A stretch of 64,000 nt of DNA from Spiroplasma chrysopicola DF-1 (GTDB lineage: Bacteria; Bacillota_I; Bacilli_A; Mycoplasmatales; Mycoplasmataceae), in NCBI RefSeq assembly GCF_000400935.1, contig NC_021280.1:806001-870000 (forward strand), read 5' to 3'. Numbering within the stretch: position 1 is the stretch's first letter; each line of letters opens with the position of its first letter. The notes below the pieces were generated by a model. That model saw only the letters and a list, made by a program, of their open reading frames with translations, was not told the DNA's origin and did no database searches. Both the position numbers and the translations under genes were made by a program. Of the stretch, positions 12,361 to 23,282 are shown piece after piece.

Positions 12361-12434
12361 ATTTAATCTCCCTCTAGTACTTGATGTTCATCAGACTTTA
12401 TAGGGAACCACAGAAAAATATTAGTTTACAACAA

Positions 12435-12530
12435 CTAAAAAAGTGGTTTTACCGCAGTAACCTCTGAATCACATCAATTAATTAAATTAATGTCTGATAA
12501 TTTCCTTTCGGAATAACCGGATACTACCAT
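12435..12530 (-). CDS. Putative 31-aa leader peptide upstream of mgtA
   Basis: The ORF begins MVVSGYSERK and ends TAVKPLF, reading one UGA as Trp. Its ribosome site AAAGGAGGTG is a full anti-SD match 7 bases from the ATG, stronger than that of mgtA itself. It begins a few bases after the predicted transcription start and ends 74 bases before mgtA. Its first and last bases pair with each other, so its translation would change the RNA fold. I know no homologue, so it could instead be a structured RNA with a chance ORF. Confidence 0.5.
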
Positions 12531-12540
12531 AAAACCACCT
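12441..12540 (-). promoter_or_regulatory. Structured mgtA leader RNA (candidate attenuator or riboswitch)
   Basis: An 11-bp helix joins the leader SD region (AGGTGGTTTTA, 12530-12540) to TAAAACCACTT (12441-12451), which is followed by six T residues. It encloses two hairpins: TTCC-GAAA-GGAA with a GNRA loop (12502-12513) and a 9-bp stem (12471-12493). A second GTGGTT at 12406-12411 could compete for the AACCAC arm. I could not match it to the M-box consensus. Confidence 0.5.
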
Positions 12541-12557
12541 CCTTTAACACTTTTTTT

Positions 12558-12586
12558 ATTTTAACAAAATTTAGAGGTTATTGCAA
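12558..12586 (-). promoter_or_regulatory. mgtA promoter
   Basis: TTGCAA (12581-12586) and TAAAAT (12558-12563) are 17 bases apart on the minus strand, placing the RNA start about 10-15 bases before the strong leader SD. Confidence 0.7.
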
Positions 12587-12638
12587 CCATAATTTAAAGA
12601 TTGATGGAATAAATTATGTGGTTGTTGAGGCATATTTT

Positions 12639-12669
12639 TAAATGCTTATTTTTGCATTATAAGCATTTA
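12639..12669. repeat. 11-bp inverted repeat with 9-base loop
   Basis: TAAATGCTTAT (12639-12649) and ATAAGCATTTA (12659-12669). Neither side is followed by a T-run, so it is not a clear terminator. It lies in the roughly 260-base gene-free stretch between the mgtA promoter and the UPF0236 relic, where I see no other gene. Confidence 0.6.
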
Positions 12670-12788
12670 GAAGATGAATAGTCTTATTTACTTATATTTA
12701 TTAAACCATTTTTAGTAAAAATTACAAGACAAAAAAGCACTAGTTTTATAAATTAGTTAATAATTTATTAAATTGCTAAATTAATATG

Positions 12789-14286
12789 TTAATTTTTACT
12801 AGTTAATGTATGTCGAACTGCCCTGGCAAATGCTCTGTTCTTTGATTTTAAAATTGGTACAGAACCTTGCTTTGGAATATATTCTTCATCAATATTGTTC
12901 TTTACTCAAATATTTTGAAAAAAATAATTCTTTCTAGCTTTAATTTCATCATTATAGTCATTGATAATAATTTCAATTGGATCTCATCCATTTACTTTGG
13001 CTATTCTCATACTTAACATATTGGAAAATGTTCTTTTACTATATGCCTTAACACTAAGACTTTAAAGATTTAACATTATGTGAAATTTGAGATTCAGTTT
13101 GTGAACCAATATAGTATTTTTTACTATAATTACTAATTCCTTCTTTGTTATTTTTAACATATTTTAAAAGTTCTTGAATTTGAGCATTTTTATGTCTTAA
13201 AAACACAAATTTATTTTGATAAAGTGGTGTTAATAAATCTTCAATGTATTTTATTAAATTAGTTACATCACCATTCTTAATAAATGCTTCCAAAGTCATA
13301 ATATATTGCTCGCTTTTTAATTTCGACTGAATTTAAATAACCTTTTGTTTTTAGTTTAAACCTACGAAAACTAAAACATTGATGTAAATATTTTTTTAAA
13401 TGAAATTCATCTAAAACAATATCAGAATGAAATTGAGATGCAATTGTTTTAATTCATGATGCACCATCCCCTAGAATAATAAGTTTTTTATTTTTTAATT
13501 CATAGTTTTCATTTAGAAACTTATACAATTTTTGATCATAATTGTGTAATTCATTTTTTCCTTTATCATTTAAAATCATAAATAATTTTTTATCTCTTAA
13601 AAATCTACGATTATTAATTGACTTTTTTTCATCAAAACCGGTATGGGCATACGCCATCCGGATTGTACTTTTACTAATTTCTTTCTTTCGTAATTTTTTG
13701 TTGTAATTAAAAATATTGGTGTACGTATCATCAACTCCCACATACAAATATTTTTCTTTGGACTTAATTTTTTCTTATCAAAATTAGCACAAAAATTATT
13801 ATACTCTTACAAATTAATACTTCGATTAATGTTTGAAATTGTCATTAATGAAATTTCTGAATACTTATATTTATCTAAAATATCGCGGTAGCGTTTACCA
13901 CTATCTAATTCTTTCAATATTTTAATATATAAGTCAAAGTGTAGTCGCTGATAAGGTTTACGGCCAATTTCAACATCTAACAAAAATGCATATTTATGTT
14001 TATACTCTTTTCGATCATAATATCGGAATCTTGTTCTTTCATAAGTAACTGGTCCTCATTCAATAATTAAAGTGGCTGGACGCTTACCATAAAGAATATA
14101 TCCTTTATTATTATTTGAGTATTTTTTACGTAAATGTAAATCTAACTATTCATAGTACTCTTAAATAGCTTTTCTAGTTTTATTTTTAACTTCTTCTTCA
14201 AAATCTTCGAACATTTTAATTTGTTTAAAGATATTTTGGGAATAGTCATTTTGATACAAAGAAAAGTTAATACTATTTTGGTACAT
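12789..14286 (-). pseudogene. Degenerate UPF0236 / Mbov_0401-type transposase-like gene
   Basis: Pieces in different frames add up to one protein: N-terminus from ATG 14286 (MYQNSINFSLYQND), stops near 14160-14170, then a segment with YGKRPATLIIEWG, a core with VGVDDTY and GDGASWIK followed by VLDEFHLKKY, a frameshift near 13300, another near 13050, and a C-terminus ending at 12789. The D-x-D, GDGASW and DEFH pattern is that of the UPF0236 proteins found in mollicute integrative elements. It is certainly inactive. No companion ICE genes are here. Confidence 0.75.
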
Positions 14287-14402
14287 AATATTTTTTACCC
14301 CTATTCTGATTTGATTGAATCCTAATATTTTATTTTCTTTGATACATTCTGTAATCTATAATTATCTGTAAATAGTCATTTTTATCTTAACATAAAATAA
14401 AA

Positions 14403-14427
14403 AAATCCTATTTAATAAATAGGATTT
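14403..14427 (-). terminator. Terminator after the surface-protein fragment
   Basis: Stem AAATCCTATTT/AAATAGGATTT with a 3-base loop; seven T residues follow on the minus strand, 16 bases after the stop at 14443. Confidence 0.8.
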
Positions 14428-14442
14428 AAAATTAAGAATTAT

Positions 14443-15400
14443 CTAATTTTTTTTATGTCGACGGATAATAAACCAAGTTAGAAATATTCCTAAACCTACA
14501 ATTGGTAATAAAATTATTGGCAATAATCATGATAGATATTTATGTTGGAAATTAACAACCAGATTATTTGGGTCAGGCGGAGTTGAAGGGTCTGGCGGAA
14601 CAATTTCAGACTCAGGATCATTTATTAATGTATATTCTGAATAACCAGTTGTTTTATCACTTGTTGAAGCTGAATAAACAAATAGCTTTAAAGTTGAAAC
14701 AGCAGTTTCTACCTTTAAAAATTCATTTAAAATGACATCTGATAAATCTCCTGGTGTATTTGCATGTGTTTCGGGATTTTCATCAGGAATTTTATTTGCT
14801 GAAATTCCATAGTCTTCGTTTAAATCAATACCATTATTTTTATAGCTAGCCATGTAATTTTCAACATCTTCATCAATTCAATTTCTTAATTGCTCAGCAC
14901 TAAACTTAGAAAAATTATATTGATAATTTTTAAACTGAATTGCACTTAAATCACAACTAGTTTCTGGATTATAAGTTGAAGAATTACGGATTGACAAAAA
15001 CGCGTTACCAATTAAAAGTGTTGAAGTAACTAAAGTATTAACTGAAACTGTTACAAATTGTAGATTATCCTTATTATTTAGCAAAGGTTCTAACCCGGAT
15101 GCGTTAACTGTAATATCTTTACCATCAGGGGTTTTAATCTGATAATCAATTCCTAGAACAGCTTTATCAGTAAATTTGTTAATGTATCTTTTAACTTTAT
15201 CAATAATTGCATCACGAATAGGATTAACTTCTTCTTCATTTAATTTTAAAACATCAATATTATCACTAATATCTTGGTAATTTTCTGGTTCTGGATTAGG
15301 TGGGATTCTTTGAACAATAACATTACTTTTATAGTCTTTTCAATATGTAGTGACATAAGAACATAAAAATTTTAACACCAACTGAAGCTGTGTTAAAATT
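14443..15400 (-). pseudogene. 5'-truncated surface protein fragment with C-terminal membrane anchor
   Basis: An open frame of about 300 codons (UGA as Trp) runs from about 15400 to a TAG at 14443. It has no plausible start, RBS or signal peptide. It contains an extracellular-looking region, a Pro/Asp-rich stretch (PPDPSTPPDP), a single membrane helix (LLPIILLPIVGLGIF) and a short basic tail RRHKKN, the layout of Spiroplasma adhesin-like surface proteins. The frame begins inside the hairpin at 15365-15403, suggesting the 5' half was lost. Relationship to known adhesins is a guess. Confidence 0.55.
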
Positions 15401-15403
15401 TTT
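15365..15403. terminator. 14-bp hairpin at the truncation point
   Basis: AAAAATTTTAACAC (15365-15378) against GTGTTAAAATTTTT (15390-15403), loop 11 bases. It looks like a terminator in either direction and lies where the surface-protein frame begins. The 200 bases between it and 15604 hold only the terminator at 15538. Confidence 0.6.
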
Positions 15404-15537
15404 AAAAGAGTATCTCGTCTTAAATGTCTGTGGTACTTTACAAAAAATTTGGATTTAAATGTTTAATTTTATTTAAATTGTGCTTTAATACATAATAACT
15501 TTTTAAACTTATACATATAGCAAAAATAAATGTTTTC

Positions 15538-15559
15538 AAAAAATAAGTGCTTATTTTTT
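15538..15559 (-). terminator. Terminator after the beta-propeller gene
   Basis: AAAAAATAAG (15538-15547) against CTTATTTTTT (15550-15559), followed by a T-run on the minus strand, about 45 bases past the stop at 15604. Confidence 0.65.
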
Positions 15560-15603
15560 AATTAATTCATCAGAAAAAATAATATATATTAAAATAATTA
15601 ATT

Positions 15604-17673
15604 TTATATATTATGTAATTCATAAATAATATTACTTTTACTTTTTACACCAAAAATATTGCCAGTTGCATTTTGAACAAAATGAGAAATTTTTTCATTG
15701 TAAACTTGTTCTGAATCTATGTACATGCCATCTTCATTCAAATGGTGAATATATTCGCCTCCACTTATTAATAAAATAATACCATTTTGTAATTTAAGAA
15801 CATCAGTTACACCAACAAATCCGTAACTTAGTTCTTTTATTAATTCACCCTTCATATTTAATATAAAAAGTTTTTCATCAGCAACAGCAAAAAGTTTATC
15901 ATCTTCTAATTTTATAAAAGATATTATTCGGCCAGCTGGTAATTTTGTAATTGGGTCATCACTAATCATTTTTCCAGATGAATTTAAATGATAAATATAT
16001 CCAAACTCATCATTCGCTAAAACCAAATCATCTTTTACTTGAAAAAATGAATAAAAAGAAATATTACTATTATTTTTAATAATTTCAATAACTGAGCCAT
16101 CTTCATTCAAATGATAAATCACATTTTTTTCATTTTCTCCATAATCAGGAATATATGAAGCTAAAATTGTATTATCTGATAATTGCATTAAGAAATTAAA
16201 TTGTTTATTTTGAATCTTACAATCAGATAACTTTTTTTTAAGAGTTCCATCAGAATTCAACAAATAAAGTCCATTATTTGCTGCAACTAAAATAGTATTA
16301 TTTTTTAAATAAATCATTTTTGCAATGTTAGTCACATCATTGATTGTAGTTACTTCGCTTTTAATTTTACCAATATTAGGATTAAAGATACGAAAAAAAA
16401 CTTCAATTTTCTTATCATCAAAAATATAATCTTTACTATCTTTTTTAACTCTAATTAAAGATGATTTTTCTGTAATTGAGTCATTAAAAATTTCAATTTG
16501 CTCTAAATCCAATGAAGTGTTTTTCTCACCAACTTTATTTAAGATATTTTTTTCTTCTTTATTAATAACATCTCCAATATTTCGATTTATTAAAATTTCT
16601 GATAATAATTTTTTATTATTTTTAGTAAAATATATTTCTTCTTTAGAATTTGGCAAATAAATTGCACTATTCTCATTAGTAGTTATAACAGCCGAAATTA
16701 TTTTTTCTGTGTTTAAACGAATATTACCAATTTTTATTTCGTGTAATAATAAATCACTGTTAAACTTTTTGACAATTTGTAATAATACTGATGGCTCATA
16801 TGGACCTTCAGTCTCAGGTAATAAATTCGGAAAGTTAATTATTTTAAGATCTGTTGATAATGTTTTGTATTTAGGTATGAAAAAAACTTGTACAGAGGAG
16901 TCATATAAATATAAATTGCTTGAGGATTTTACTAAAACAGTAGCCGAAATAATAGTAATATCTTTAATATATAAGTCATCAACTTTTAAATTAGAATTTT
17001 TTTCCTTTGAGGCTGCTAAAATTGTTTCTTCACGATTATCTTTAATATTTCCCAGTTGGACACTCTTAAAATGTTCTGATAAATTAATCCGATTATTATT
17101 AACTGGTAAATCGTTGGAACCAGTTCTATTTTCTAGATTAATAAAATATCATCCTAAAGTTCCGCCAGCTGATATCAATAATAAAATAATGATCAAACCA
17201 ATACTTAGAATCATCTTTTTAATTTTGCTCATACGTAATAAATGCTGATGATTTATCACGGCCAGTTGTCGATTAAAACTTTTTTGCAAAGAATATTCAT
17301 TTTCATCAATTTGTTTTGTTACAATTGGCCCATTTTGTTCTTTTTTTACAACTAATAATTCATTAGTTTTCTTAATATTTTCAATTGTATCTTTTGATAA
17401 TTTAACACTATTATTTATGATTTTAATTTTACTTAAGCCATCAGCATTATACAAAGTATCTCTAGAAAAAAAAACATATGAATCATTTTTACAAGAAATA
17501 AAAGCCAATGGAACAACCCCATTATCATCATTAATAGTTCTTTTTTTGTCTATATAACAAGAAAACAAAACTAAATTATTTAAATTACCTTTAAATCCAT
17601 TAACTATTTTTTTAAAACTTTGTCTACACTCATAACACATGTTATTATAAAAAAATTTAACTTTATTTTCCAT
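15604..17673 (-). CDS. Membrane-anchored protein with extracellular beta-propeller-like repeats
   Basis: 689 aa when UGA is Trp. Residues 1-150 are predicted cytoplasmic and include a CYEC pair (Cys13, Cys16); one membrane helix lies at about 152-174; the rest would be outside (type II). The last 300 residues hold about six repeats of roughly 40-45 residues with the pattern hydrophobic strand, then HLNEDG / LNSDG / LNSSG / LNMKG, typical of propeller blades. The start at 17673 has CGGAGGAAA before it, though the frame stays open upstream. No known family; a sensor or binding role is inference. Confidence 0.65.
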
Positions 17674-17749
17674 ATTAATTTCCTCCGTATTATTGTATAT
17701 AAAATTGTTATTATATATTTTACAAAAAAAATAAAAGAAAATCAAGTTT

Positions 17750-18152
17750 TCTTTTATTCCGTCCCTTAAAGATTGATCTGGCTTTGGTTTTACAAAATTG
17801 CCATGACTAAATGTTCAATTAAATGGTTCTTCAATTAAATTTTTTGACAACATTTCATATTTTTCATTTGATGATGAAATTTTATCAAAAATCATTTGAA
17901 TAATATCACTTGTAAATTCATTACCTTCATTTAAAATTTAGTATTAATAATAATTGTCTCACCAGTTAATTCTGAGATATTTTCTTTATTATTAAAATTA
18001 TTATTTTGTAATAAGTTGATAGATTGATATAGTGATGGAATTGATGCTGTGAATAAGCTTATCCCACCAAGTAATAAAAATAACATACTATACACTATTC
18101 CTTTATACACAGTCAAAATATTAATATAAAATTTTAAATATTTATCATACAT
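17750..18152 (-). pseudogene. Frameshifted small membrane protein gene
   Basis: ATG at 18152 opens a 73-codon frame with one strong membrane helix (residues about 15-38) that stops at 17931. The neighbouring frame continues with protein-like sequence (NEGNEFTSDIIQMIFDKI) for about 60 more codons toward 17750. A single-base indel near 17935 explains both. It is unlike anything I recognise and probably belongs to the same accessory set as the genes on either side. Confidence 0.5.
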
Positions 18153-18192
18153 TTTTTATTATACAAAAAATATCAACTAAAACAAATAAAAA

Positions 18193-18211
18193 CACTAGAA
18201 TAAATCTAGTG
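18193..18211 (-). terminator. Terminator after the EIIC-like gene
   Basis: CACTAGA/TCTAGTG with a 5-base loop, followed on the minus strand by TTTTTATTT, 12 bases after the stop at 18223. Confidence 0.75.
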
Positions 18212-18222
18212 CCCTTATTTTA

Positions 18223-19785
18223 TTAATGATTAAATATTTCATGATATTGTCGTTTTGTAATACGAGGTAATATTTCTTCTTGATATCCAACAAGCGAAAG
18301 ATTATTTCATTTAACATAGCGGCAAACAACTGGTGTAATAACTGTAATTCAACAAATATTTAAAATGACAACTAAATGTAAATTACTAAATAAACCATGA
18401 TATTTAAAACCAGTAATTAAAAACAACACTAATCCCTGTGAATAATCAAGTGGGGCATACATCCCAAGACCAAACATAATTACTCAATTAAATAAATTAA
18501 TTGGTAAATACATAAGGCAATATAAGAATGGTGTCACAAACAAAAATAATAATTCTAATGGTCATAAATTACCCGTTAAAATTGTACTCCCTATAATTAA
18601 AATAATAATGCTAATTGTTGACAATCGATTTTCTTTTTTAGCAGTTAAAATTGATACAACCCCCATTGAAAATGCTAAAGAAAATGTTAAAGCATTTGTT
18701 TGATTATAATTAGCAGCTAAAATATCATTAATAGAACCTGAAGTAAATCATTCGGTAAATGGTGCTAATGTCCCTTTTGCATCAATTGGTAAATTACCAA
18801 CTGATAGTAAATTTATTCATGTTAAATTACTAAATTTTTTATTACCAAATGACAGATGTTGTAAATATTCTCATACCCTATTTAATTCTTCACTTACTAC
18901 ATTATTTTGATTATATCAGTTATTGGTAAACTGACTTAGTTTTCAACCGTGTTGATTTGCAGCATGTATAAAGTGTGATAAAAAACTATCATATGAATAC
19001 AGTGGTAAAAAAGCTCCCCCATTTTCAATTTGATCAAAGCCAAAAAACTTTATAAGCATCGAAATTAAACCAGCACCAATTAAATTACCAATATTATCAC
19101 TGCTTATTAGAATGTTATTAAATAATAAAATAATTTCATTAAATCCAATAAAAAGTAATACATATAAAAAATCAAAAACAATAATAATAGGAATTAAAAC
19201 TAGCGTTACAAAAGAGATTCCATTTAAAAATCCTATGTTCTTTGGTAATCGATATTCATGATATTTATTAAAAATATATGAAGATAAGACCCCCAAGATA
19301 AGACCCCCTACTAATGGTAATTTAAGATATATTAATCCAAAAATACTTGATAAATTAGCGGTGTTTAAATTAGTATAAAAAAATAGAAAACTTTTAAATT
19401 GAATATTTTTAACATCATAAGAATATTCAATAAAGAATTGTTGAAAACTAAAGAAAAATAATAACACAAAAAGACCTGTTATTATTGCTTTAATATTGTT
19501 AGTAATCGCAATAATTACTACTAAAAAGAAAATAACTCCTAAATTACTAAAAGTAATATTACCAATTGCCATTAAACCATTTCCTAATGATAATAAAATT
19601 GAAACTGAAGATAAATAAATTATTAATTTTCCAATTCCTGATAATAAGGAAACAATTGCTAGTAAAATAATCACTATTAATGATACTTTAATAAAACTAC
19701 TATATAATTTTCGTTTTTTTTCTCTATTATAATTTTTACCTTTTTTTTGCTTACGTACTTTATAGATTCTTGAATAATCTATCAT
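18223..19785 (-). CDS. PTS EIIC-like membrane protein lacking sugar-binding motif
   Basis: 520 aa, about ten helices, with no EIIB or EIIA domain. It aligns by eye with the EIIC part of the glucose-type PTS at 46921-49020: YHEYRLPKNIGFLNG corresponds to [15 protein letters not shown], and LTGNLWPLELLFLFVTPFLY to [20 protein letters not shown]. The invariant GITEP Glu is replaced (GNLWP) and no clear LHH motif remains, so normal sugar transport is doubtful. It follows a secreted-protein gene by 30 bases. Confidence 0.65.
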
Positions 19786-19815
19786 ATTTATTTCAAATTT
19801 ATATTTTTTTAGTTC

Positions 19816-20358
19816 CTAACTAAAAAAAACAATTTGTTCAAAATGGACATCATAAGAAAATACAGCTATTTGACTTACTCCATTTTGAACTACATAATTA
19901 CCTGCTAATAATAATTTTTTACTATTTGCATCTACATACGCGCTAAAAGATAAATCAAATTTGGCATTAAAACCATCAAATTTTAATGTACTTAAATCAT
20001 AACCATTTGGTAATGATAAATCTTTAGTATTAAAAGGTCTTGATAAATCATCTTCTTTTTTGTCTAAATATGCATCCATTTTAACTGTTGTATTTGAAAA
20101 TGTAAATTTTGGATATTTTGCCACAAATTCATTTCAATTTGTCATAATTGGTGCAAGATCATAAGAAATTATTCCATCATTTACTTTACCATTTTTAACT
20201 TCAGATGAATATTCAAATGATCTTTTTTCCGAAAAATTTAAAGTTAATATTGCCTCTTCTGATTTAACACTATTATTTGTTGTTATTACATTTGCCAATG
20301 CAGGAACACTACTAAATGAGATAACAGCAGGCATTAAAAAAGTTAATATTTTTTTCAT
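19816..20358 (-). CDS. Secreted protein with Sec signal peptide, unknown
   Basis: 180 aa starting MKKILTFLMPAVISFSSVPA; a signal peptide likely ends after ALA near residue 22. There is no lipobox cysteine, so it would be released rather than lipid-anchored. The mature part is beta-rich with no recognised domain. AAAGGAG lies before the ATG. It is the first gene of the 14.4-20.4 kb accessory run, divergent from trpS. Confidence 0.65.
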
Positions 20359-20564
20359 TTTATATTTCTCCTTTAATTTAATTGATTAAACTAATTAAAT
20401 TATTTTAAATTATTATTATATCCTTGGTTTTTATCAATTTTGGCTATAAATGAATAGTCTAAAATAATTCTAACATAAATTATCAAAAAAATATTAATTA
20501 ATTTTTTGATATTAGTTATAATAGTTATGATATATCGTGAAAAATTACGACCTCAGGAGGAAAA

Positions 20565-21590
20565 ATGGAACAAAAACAACACCCAACAATCGTATCAGGA
20601 ATTACAGCAACTGGGAATTTAACATTAGGAAATTATATTGGTGCTATTAAAAATTTTATTAATTTACAAGAAGATAATAATTTAATTATTTTTGTCGCTA
20701 ATCTACATGCCATTACAATTCCAATTAGCAAAGAGGATTTACGCAAAAATATTAAAAGTATGGTGGCATTATATTATGCTTGTGGTCTTGATCCAGTTAA
20801 ATCAACAATTTTTATTCAATCTGATGTCCTGGAACACACCCTATTAGGTCATATTTTATTATGTAATACTACTGTTGGTGAATTATCACGAATGACCCAA
20901 TATAAAGATAAAGCAAATAAAATGAAAGCCGAAAATGGAACCGAATTTATTCCAACAGGATTATTAACTTATCCGGCATTAATGGCTGCTGATATTTTAT
21001 TATATGATGCCGATTTAGTTCCTGTGGGACTTGATCAAAAACAACATATTGAATTAACGAGAAATTTAGCTGAGCGAATGAATAATAAATACCAAACAAA
21101 TTTATTTAAGATTCCTGATGGTTTTATTCCCCCAATTGGGAATAAAATTATGGATTTACAAGACCCAACCAAAAAAATGAGTAAATCATCAAATAACCCA
21201 AAATCATTTATTGCCTTATTAGATTCACCAAATGAAATTATCAAAAAAATTAAAAGCGCTGTAACTGATTCAGAAGGGAAAATTTATTTTGACCCCGAGA
21301 AGAAACCAGGAATTAGTAATTTACTAGTAATTTATTCCGCTTTAAAAAATATTCCAATTCAAAGTGCAGTTGATGAATTAAAAGATTATGATTATGGACA
21401 ATTTAAAACAATTGTTGCCCAAACAATTATTGAAACCTTAAATCCTCTGCAAGCAAAATATCATGAATTAATTAATAGTCCAGCAATTGATGATTTAATT
21501 ACCACAGGGGCTCAAAAAGCACGTGAAATTGCTAGTAGAAAAATAATTAAAGTTAATAATGCCATTGGTTTAAACTATAAAAGAAAATAG
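20565..21590 (+). CDS. trpS: Tryptophanyl-tRNA synthetase
   Basis: 341 aa class I synthetase that charges tRNA-Trp; important here because both UGG and UGA are read as Trp. The HIGH-like signature is GNLTLGNYIGA (residues about 17-27), and KKMSKSS lies near residue 205. The ribosome site AGGAGG is 5 bases before the ATG. Monocistronic, ended by the hairpin at 21584. Confidence 0.97.
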   Translation: MEQKQHPTIVSGITATGNLTLGNYIGAIKNFINLQEDNNLIIFVANLHAITIPISKEDLRKNIKSMVALYYACGLDPVKSTIFIQSDVLEHTLLGHILLCNTTVGELSRMTQYKDKANKMKAENGTEFIPTGLLTYPALMAADILLYDADLVPVGLDQKQHIELTRNLAERMNNKYQTNLFKIPDGFIPPIGNKIMDLQDPTKKMSKSSNNPKSFIALLDSPNEIIKKIKSAVTDSEGKIYFDPEKKPGISNLLVIYSALKNIPIQSAVDELKDYDYGQFKTIVAQTIIETLNPLQAKYHELINSPAIDDLITTGAQKAREIASRKIIKVNNAIGLNYKRK

Positions 21591-21607
21591 CACGCAAGTG
21601 CTATTTT
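21584..21607. terminator. trpS / lipoprotein bidirectional terminator
   Basis: AAAATAGCAC/GTGCTATTTT with loop GCAA, T-rich on both strands, between convergent genes. Confidence 0.85.
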
Positions 21608-22512
21608 TATTTAACAAGATATTCTCCACTAATTTTTCATTCATAAATTTCCGTACCCTCACTTCTAACAATCAAAGTAAAAGTTTTTTTATTAGTTTGG
21701 GGTTTACTAGTATCTAAATTTTCAAACGCAAAAGTAAACGGTAAGGCAGTTAAATATTGATATAAATCATTAATATTAGTAATTTTAGTAATATTAACTA
21801 AATTAAAAGTAAAACTGGCATTATAAACTCCTGTTAATCAGTCTTTAATAATATCTTCTTCTCGAGCTGCAGTTTTAAATTCAAATGCAGGATTATTTTG
21901 AATTTCAGCAATTAAAAAGTTTTTTAAATCATTATTAATTTCATAATTTCAAAATACTCGACTATCTAAATTAAGGGAAATAAAAGATAAATCTCACTTT
22001 TCTTCTTCTCCATTTAAATCAAAAACAGATAAAGTTGTTTGTCCTGTTGTATAAGTACTAGTTGTTGTTTTTCCAATATACGAGAAAATTTCAACATCTT
22101 TATATAAAGATGGTGGTAATGGTAATAATTTCGGAGTAATTGCTAAATATAATTTTAAAATTACTTGGTTATTTGATAATTCAAAATTATTTACCTTTGT
22201 TTCATTGTTAATATCAAATGTAATAATTGGTTTACGCGTATGAGCTTCATGTTTTAACGAAAAAGAAGTAAAATCAGGTGTTACTTTATTATCTGTTCCC
22301 TGTTTCAAAGTAAAATTATATAGTCCTTCATCATAATCAACTACTTCTAAAAGATAATTATTGCTTAAAAAATTAGTAATTTCTGGTTCTAACCTTTGAT
22401 CTTGCTGAGGGAAATAATGTTTAACGGCGGTTTGACAACTAATTGTTAAACTAACAGGCAAAATTGCAAAACTACAAGTAATTAAAAATAGTATTATTTT
22501 CCGCATCAGCAT
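21607..22512 (-). CDS. Lipoprotein, unknown function
   Basis: About 301 aa with a signal peptide ending in a lipobox, LTISC (Cys near residue 26), so the mature protein would be lipid-anchored outside the membrane. The rest is beta-rich with no known domain. Three in-frame ATGs (22518, 22512, 22506) are possible; 22512 gives the best spacing to AAAGGA. Spiroplasma genomes carry many such lipoproteins. Confidence 0.7.
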
Positions 22513-22705
22513 TATCATCCTTTATATATTGTATTTGTGATTAATTATAACATAAATATATTAACTTTCTTGCCAAATGAGATTATTTATTTAGGGCTAT
22601 TAAATTTATTACTAAAATAACTTTTTACTAGAAAAAATGTCGGAAAAAATTTTAAATTAAAAAAATAAATGATAAAATAACTATAAATTACTAAGGAGGT
22701 AAAAT

Positions 22706-23260
22706 ATGCGACGAATTTGGATTAATTTAAATTTAAATTTTTTCTTAATAATTCTATTCCTAGTTTTTGCAACAATTTCATTTGCAATGACAAATTCATT
22801 AATCATGAAAGATACAACATGAGATTTAAGCACCTGGACTGACAAATATTTTTCACTAATAAATCAAACTTATGTGGTCAATTGAAAAGTTGGGGAAGTT
22901 ATTACCCTATTAATGGCAACAATTAGTGGAGTTCTAGCCTTCATTGGTATTAATTTACATTTAATTTTTATGATTAAAGATAAAGAAATATCAATTGAAA
23001 ATATTATCCTAACAGCAGTGACATGAATCTTTTTAGCAATTATTGTTGGATTCTATGTTACTCTTGTTTTTGATTTAACCAACTATAGTAGTTACTTAAA
23101 TACAAATGTGATGCGTAGTGGTAATGTTTGGAAATTAAATTTTGCAATTCAAACATTCACTGACATACAAGCAGGAATCTTTGAAGTTATTGCCATTAGT
23201 TTTACAGCAGCTTTAATTTCTGGCTTTATTGGTTACTACGTTTATACTTCACGAAAATAA
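22706..23260 (+). CDS. Four-helix membrane protein, unknown
   Basis: 184 aa with four membrane segments (about residues 8-28, 65-90, 100-122, 152-180) and a larger loop between helices 1 and 2. AAGGAGGT is 5 bases before the ATG. UGA Trp codons hide it from a standard-code reading. It converges with ackA, sharing the terminator at 23259. No family recognised. Confidence 0.65.
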
Positions 23261-23282
23261 AATGTTGCATTAGCAACATTTT
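23259..23282. terminator. Bidirectional terminator before ackA
   Basis: AAAATGTTGC/GCAACATTTT, loop ATTA, between convergent genes, with A- and T-rich flanks. Confidence 0.8.

Noticed and set aside
12361-12586. M-box (Mg2+) riboswitch before mgtA
   Set aside because: I could not find the conserved M-box segments or overall stem pattern; only a structured leader is claimed.
14443-15084. Two intact small surface-protein genes
   Set aside because: They are one continuous frame joined through UGA, and that frame lacks a start and signal peptide, so it is called a fragment.
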